NCBI RefSeq assembly: GCF_947172395.1 | Contig: NC_069094.1 | Span: 11,460,292-11,524,291 of the forward strand | DNA: 64,000 nucleotides | Origin: Bicyclus anynana | Lineage: Eukaryota; Arthropoda; Insecta; Lepidoptera; Nymphalidae | Reading direction: 5' to 3' | Part shown: positions 52,561 to 58,600 of the stretch, in pieces | Layout: every line of letters starts with the position of its first letter | How positions within the stretch are numbered: the stretch's first letter is position 1 | Translations under genes and position numbers: made by a program | Notes under the pieces: generated by a model | What the model was told of the DNA's origin: nothing | What the model saw: the letters and a program-made list of their open reading frames with translations, nothing else | The model's database searches: none

Positions 52561-52626
<66 letters not shown>

Positions 52627-55600
52627 ATGAATAAAATGTTAAGAAATTCAACTAAAACTTCGTTTGCATACGTTCAGTATGATCCAAATCTACATCGGCC
52701 AAAGAGGCCTTGGGTTATATCAGTTTGAGAAACATTATCGTAGTTTGAGATTATATTAGTTTGCAATATATTTTTGTGTCTAAACTTTATAGTACTCAGC
52801 GGTACTCGAGTCTAGCTTTTGGTCAGCGATAAATACTTGTGTCCAAGCTATAATTTATGCTACACACTCGTGTGTAACGGAGTGTATTAACGCTGCATGT
52901 GTGCGCTCTCCCAGCGTTGGCGGCGCTGGCCGGCTCGCAGCTGCGCACGTCCAACCAGACGCGCAACCAGCCCACCGCCAACCAGCAGTCGCACGAGATG
53001 ACGGTGCCCAACGAGCTCATCGGGTGCATCATCGGCAAGGTAAGGGCTTGTTCACTATAATAATTAATAACAAACATTTTATTTAAAACAAATATAACAA
53101 GATACATACACAAATAAAAACTATGTTTACTATATTCACATCTAACGTACTCCCGCAATTTCATCTGCATAGTGCCTCTTCTTGTGCGAATATGGGGATA
53201 AATCGCTATAATTTATAAATTGTTTAGCACTTATATGAATGTTTTGGTATACTCCATAATAACATTTTCATCATTATCAACGCATATTCTTCTCAGTGGT
53301 GAGCTCGAGTCTCCTATCAGAATGAGAAGGGTTAGGCCAATAGTCCACGACGCTGGCCCAATGCGGTTTGGCAGACTTCACACCCGTGAGAGTTAAGAAG
53401 TACCAGTATGCAGGTTTTCACGATGTTTTTCCTTCACCGTTTGAGACACGTGATATTTAATTCTTAAAATGCACACAACTGAAAAGTTGGAGATGCATGC
53501 CCGGACCGGGTTCAAACCCGGAATCGGAGGCAGAGGTCATATCCACTGGGCTATCACGCTATTTTGGTATACCATATTAACTTTATGATATACCATAAAA
53601 TATTGTTCTTTATTTAGATAGTATTCCTTTTTCAGGGTGGCACTAAGATCGCGGAGATCCGTCAAATATCAGGCGCCATGATCCGGATATCAAATTGCGA
53701 GGAGCGCGAAGGTGGCAGCACTGATCGCACCATCACCATCACGGGCAACCCTGACTCCGTGGCGCTGGCCCAGTACCTCATCAACATGAGGTAAGTCACC
53801 CAATTAACTGAGGCCTGCATAAGTAGACATTACTCAATATCAAACTTGAAGTACTACGTGAGACCATAATAGGGTAGTTGACTCGTGTTTTACATTGACA
53901 TACATTACATACATATATGACATTAATTTAGTGTAGTACTTGGAATAAGGTCCCGAAATATATAAATATCAAATAATAAATGTGAAAGATTTCATAGAAA
54001 ACTTAATTGAAAAATCATGTATTTGTTAAAATTTTCCAAACGTCAAGCTGTCGTCCATTTCGTGACGTCATCATGTCATTTGATGCACTAAACGTCAAAC
54101 TAATTGTTACTCAATATTTTTGTCAAGCGCTCCGTTTGGTAAAGGATTTGTTAACGTGACGTCATGAAACGGTTAAAAAATAGGCCGACAGTGTTTTGGC
54201 TCGAATTGTCATAAATAGATATTAAAGATTTAAATTTTCATGTAATGACGTTTCAAAAAAATAATTATGATTTTGTTTCAATCTAGTAGAACGACACTGA
54301 ACAATTTAAGATCCTTTTTAAAAAAATAGTCAACTACTCTATTGTGATATTTACAGTGAGAAACTCATGTATGTGCTCTCGTATTGAGTAATGTCTATTA
54401 ATACGGGCCTAACTTTAAATATAATTGTAACTGATCCCCAAATACATTCCTGCAATGTCTCAAGTTAACCTACTCATTTGTCCAATTGAGCAAGCCTTGT
54501 CCACCTTTGAAAAAGTTTATTTGACATCCTCTGTATATCCTTTGATTTGTCTTATACCTTTGAATGGGGCGTTTCGATGACTGAAGTGTACTTTTGTTTA
54601 CAAACAATCTATATAGCCCTGATTCGGTGTATGTATATCATAGATTTATTAAAATAAATTTGATGCCTTGTAAAATTGTACTCTGTTTTTGACATTGTAA
54701 AACGTTTTTTATGATTGTAACTATAATATTGAAAACTAATGTTGAAAATATATAAAAAAATATATATTAATTGGTTAACAATTTAATAACTTATTAACGG
54801 TAATGCGCAATACTTTGCAGCCCAATAAACTTAGCCGAAAATCTTATAAAGATTTCAAAGTAAGATTTACATGAATGTTAAGTTATTTGTGAAAGTCAAA
54901 TATCCAAATATCCATGTGTGTGCAAAAAACTTAGTTCAAATATGTTTTCGTATGTTTTTCTAGCACCAAAAGATTATGATTAAAATGCTCCATAGAAAAA
55001 TTGTTAAATTGTGCAACTACATATTTACAAAATTTGCCCTGTGCTAATTTCATTTTCCTTTCTGTGGACATCATGATTAATTCACTCGTATTCGAGGTAT
55101 TTTTTTCCAAAACTATATTGATTAAAATGTACAAAAAAAAAACTATTTTGCGAACTTGGCTGCTTAATTTTTTGGAAAATTTTAAAACTCATTGATGATA
55201 TCAGCGGTATATCGAATCAGCGGCTCCAGTAAGGAAAGCATCGAGAAGTCCCAGCTTATCGCCTGGCCTTCACAATATTCCTGTCCCGCTACCGCAGTGT
55301 GGAGCTTCAGAAGGCGAATCTGGAGGGTAACGCGACCGGCGCCAGCGGCAGCAGCAGTAGCCCGCTGGCATCTGCCATCCCGCTGGCGCAATTGCTGACC
55401 AAGAGCGGCGCGCTAGGAGCTCTCAGCTCGCTGTCCGCGCTAGGGGGCCTCACCGACCTGCTGTCGGGGTCGGCCAGCCCGCCGGTGCAGACCACCGGCG
55501 TGCACCGCTCGCACAAGTTCTCCTCCCGCCGCAACGACGACGACCCCCCGTCGAAGAGCTCCAAAGAGCGCAACAAATACAATCCCTACTAAACAAGCGG

Positions 55601-58600
55601 GTTACCAAAGATTAATGGCAAGCGCACACTGTCGGACGGGGCGAGCATCGAGGATGAATTATCTATTAATAGTGTCTTCATTAAACACCGTGAAGTTTCC
55701 TTCGTCGTAAACCGATATCCCACATAACAAACTTTCAAAAAACAATTATTTTAAAACATCCTGTATATTCAAACGCCTGCCTATTCGCAGCCGCGGCTTG
55801 TCGGTGCCTTTGAGGTCTAAACTAGGTCGAAGTTCGGATACTTCATGCGTACTAAACAGAATTAAACAGGATGTTTAAATTTTTTCACAAATTTAAATTT
55901 TTAATGTGTGAATTAGCTTGAGGTGATTTTTAATGTTGTGGGATGTATTGGACAAATAAAAGTCGGGGCTTACAGACGGTGAAACTAGCACGTAACCATA
56001 TGAATATTTACATTGTTTTCCTGTGAAATATATTACGAAGGATATTGTCTATTTGATTGAAAGTGTCACTCATTAATTAGTGAAGTGCTACGCATAAATA
56101 CATCCATAAACATTATCTACTACTAATCAATTAAAATGAAATAAATCAAGAAAAATCCAAAAACATTTGCTAGTTTACTGGGGCATCCGTCGTTATGCCG
56201 CGATTTACACTCGTTGGCTATTGGCTACGAAGCTACGAAGTCGAAGAGAACAAAAATGCCAGCGCATATCTCTGCCTGCCGCATTCTCCAGAGTGCTTTT
56301 CGATGCTCCCTAAAACAAGGCTCCGTTTTGTCGACAAGCGAACATTATACACTGTGAAGTTTCCTTCATCTTAAACCGCGAAATCCCGCATAATGTTTAT
56401 TTATTTATTTTTTATATTATCCATTAGGTTATTATAAAAAAAATGAAGTAAAATTTAAGGAGTTACGATTGTAACAAAACTTTCAAAAATCGATTATTTA
56501 TAAACATCCTGTATTTTCGAACACCTATTCGCCGCGTCGGTCTAGTCTACTAGGTCAAAGTCAATGATTTCATACTTACAAAACAAAATTAAACAGGATG
56601 TTTAGATTTTTTTATGAATTAAAAAGAAATTTCGCTAGTTTGAATAAGCTTGAGGTAATTTTTAATATTGTTAAGGGGTTCCTTGTGTTGGATTGATATG
56701 TCGGGGTAGTTTACAGACGGTGAAACTGGCATGGTGTATACTTATCGTGATTGGAAAAGTATTTAATTCAATTGATATTTCTATCCTCTGCAGTCCTATT
56801 CTCCAGTGTGCGCAGGCCATAACGATACCAATCGTGCTAGAAATGTGCCAGGCGTGTTTGGTTCTTTTAGTAATTCGATGTCCGCGCGAATGCGAGACGT
56901 GACCCTAATTCTACCTACCGATTTATCTTGTGCAGTAATTCGACAATAATGTTTTTATATTATTCCCGATCTCTATTTAATTAATTAATTATTTATAAAA
57001 TTATAAGTTTTTTTTCGACGTTGTCCGGCATGTCCTATCAAAATCGCGAGTTCCGATGTAGATTAAACTTTTAAAATAATACTATCCTTTGAAACAGGTT
57101 ACAGATCAAACTTTTAATTTAAATTCATTTAATTTTGAATTTGTCGTAAGAATAAAATCATTCTCAAAATGAACACAATATTCTCAGGGAATATTATTAT
57201 CTTCATTGAAGATTTTGTTAATTCTTTTAAAATATCATCAAAAGCAAATACATTATCATTTTATGTATACGACATCGTAAATGTTATAAAGGACTTTTAA
57301 AGGAGTCTTGAAATTTTGGTGTCGAAAGTTTTAAAAATTTTTAATTTGTGACTATCTTGAAAAAAAAATTAGTTGGTGTTATTTAGATATTATATGGTTT
57401 AATATGAAATTTATAGTGACTGTACACGTGTCGTGTATATATTTAATGTAACAGCTATGTATTCTGAAAAACTCGTATAATGTATAACGCAGTGACATTT
57501 AAAGCATGTATAGCACTATAAATATCGCGTTAAAATTTTTAAAGACTGTTTACAGCTACTAAGTTAGACACAGGCTGGAAAATAATGAAAATACTGGTGA
57601 ATTCGTGAATTTTTAACTCATCAAAAGCCAAATTGGCAAAAAATGTAACGTCACAGTAATGATGATGAAGCGATTGTTTATTTAAAGCAAAACAACAATA
57701 ATGATGAAACAATATTGTTTGAACAATGTGTTTCATTGTAATGAAACAACTATTGATCTTTGTGGAAGATCACCACACTTTTGAATATTACTTTTCAGCC
57801 TGCCTGTTTTCCCTTGTAGATATTCATTATATTTTTTACTTTTAAGTCATGATAAACAAAAAAAAATATAACTTAATTTTTTATATAATCTCTTTTTTTT
57901 CATATTTAACTTCTCAATTTTCTTTAGGATTAGGACTAGATAACTATAAATCGATTTATTTTTTATTATTTGTTTCATGAAATAATACAAACACATAAAA
58001 ATCTGATTTAAATAAATAAAAAAAATCATTATTTTTTTTTTCAAAATCACACAGAAAGCAATAGTCATGTAACAATATCTAGGAAAGTGACAATAGTAGA
58101 CATTACGTAGAAGCTTAAAGGCTGTAGAGTATACAGAGTGCTTCGCGTTTTAATGATTGTATAGAAGGCTATTTGTAATTGAAATACAGGGTGTCTAGCG
58201 AAGACATCAAACCATACTTCAAAGTACGGGGCAAGTTTTTCGCACTAAAAATATATATATTAAGTAAAAAAAAAAATTGCAACAAGTGTTTTTCAACTAC
58301 TTCCAAATTACCAAAAACTTTAATTCGTTCGTAAAATTCATTGTAAATTTCAAATGAACGTGGCAGAGTGATCAATAAATCTGTGATTTCCTTTGGAAGT
58401 TGCAACGAAAAGATTGCAAAAGTCAAATCATTATAGAATGAAAATGTTTATTTATGTTTGTTAGTGTGTCATGATATGAAAATTGATTACATGATACTAT
58501 TGGGTTGGTAGTAATTAATCTAAAAGTTACCCATTTTAATGACAAACGGAAAGATGACACGCGTGGATGCATATTTTTCTTACAAAATTACAATCTAAAA

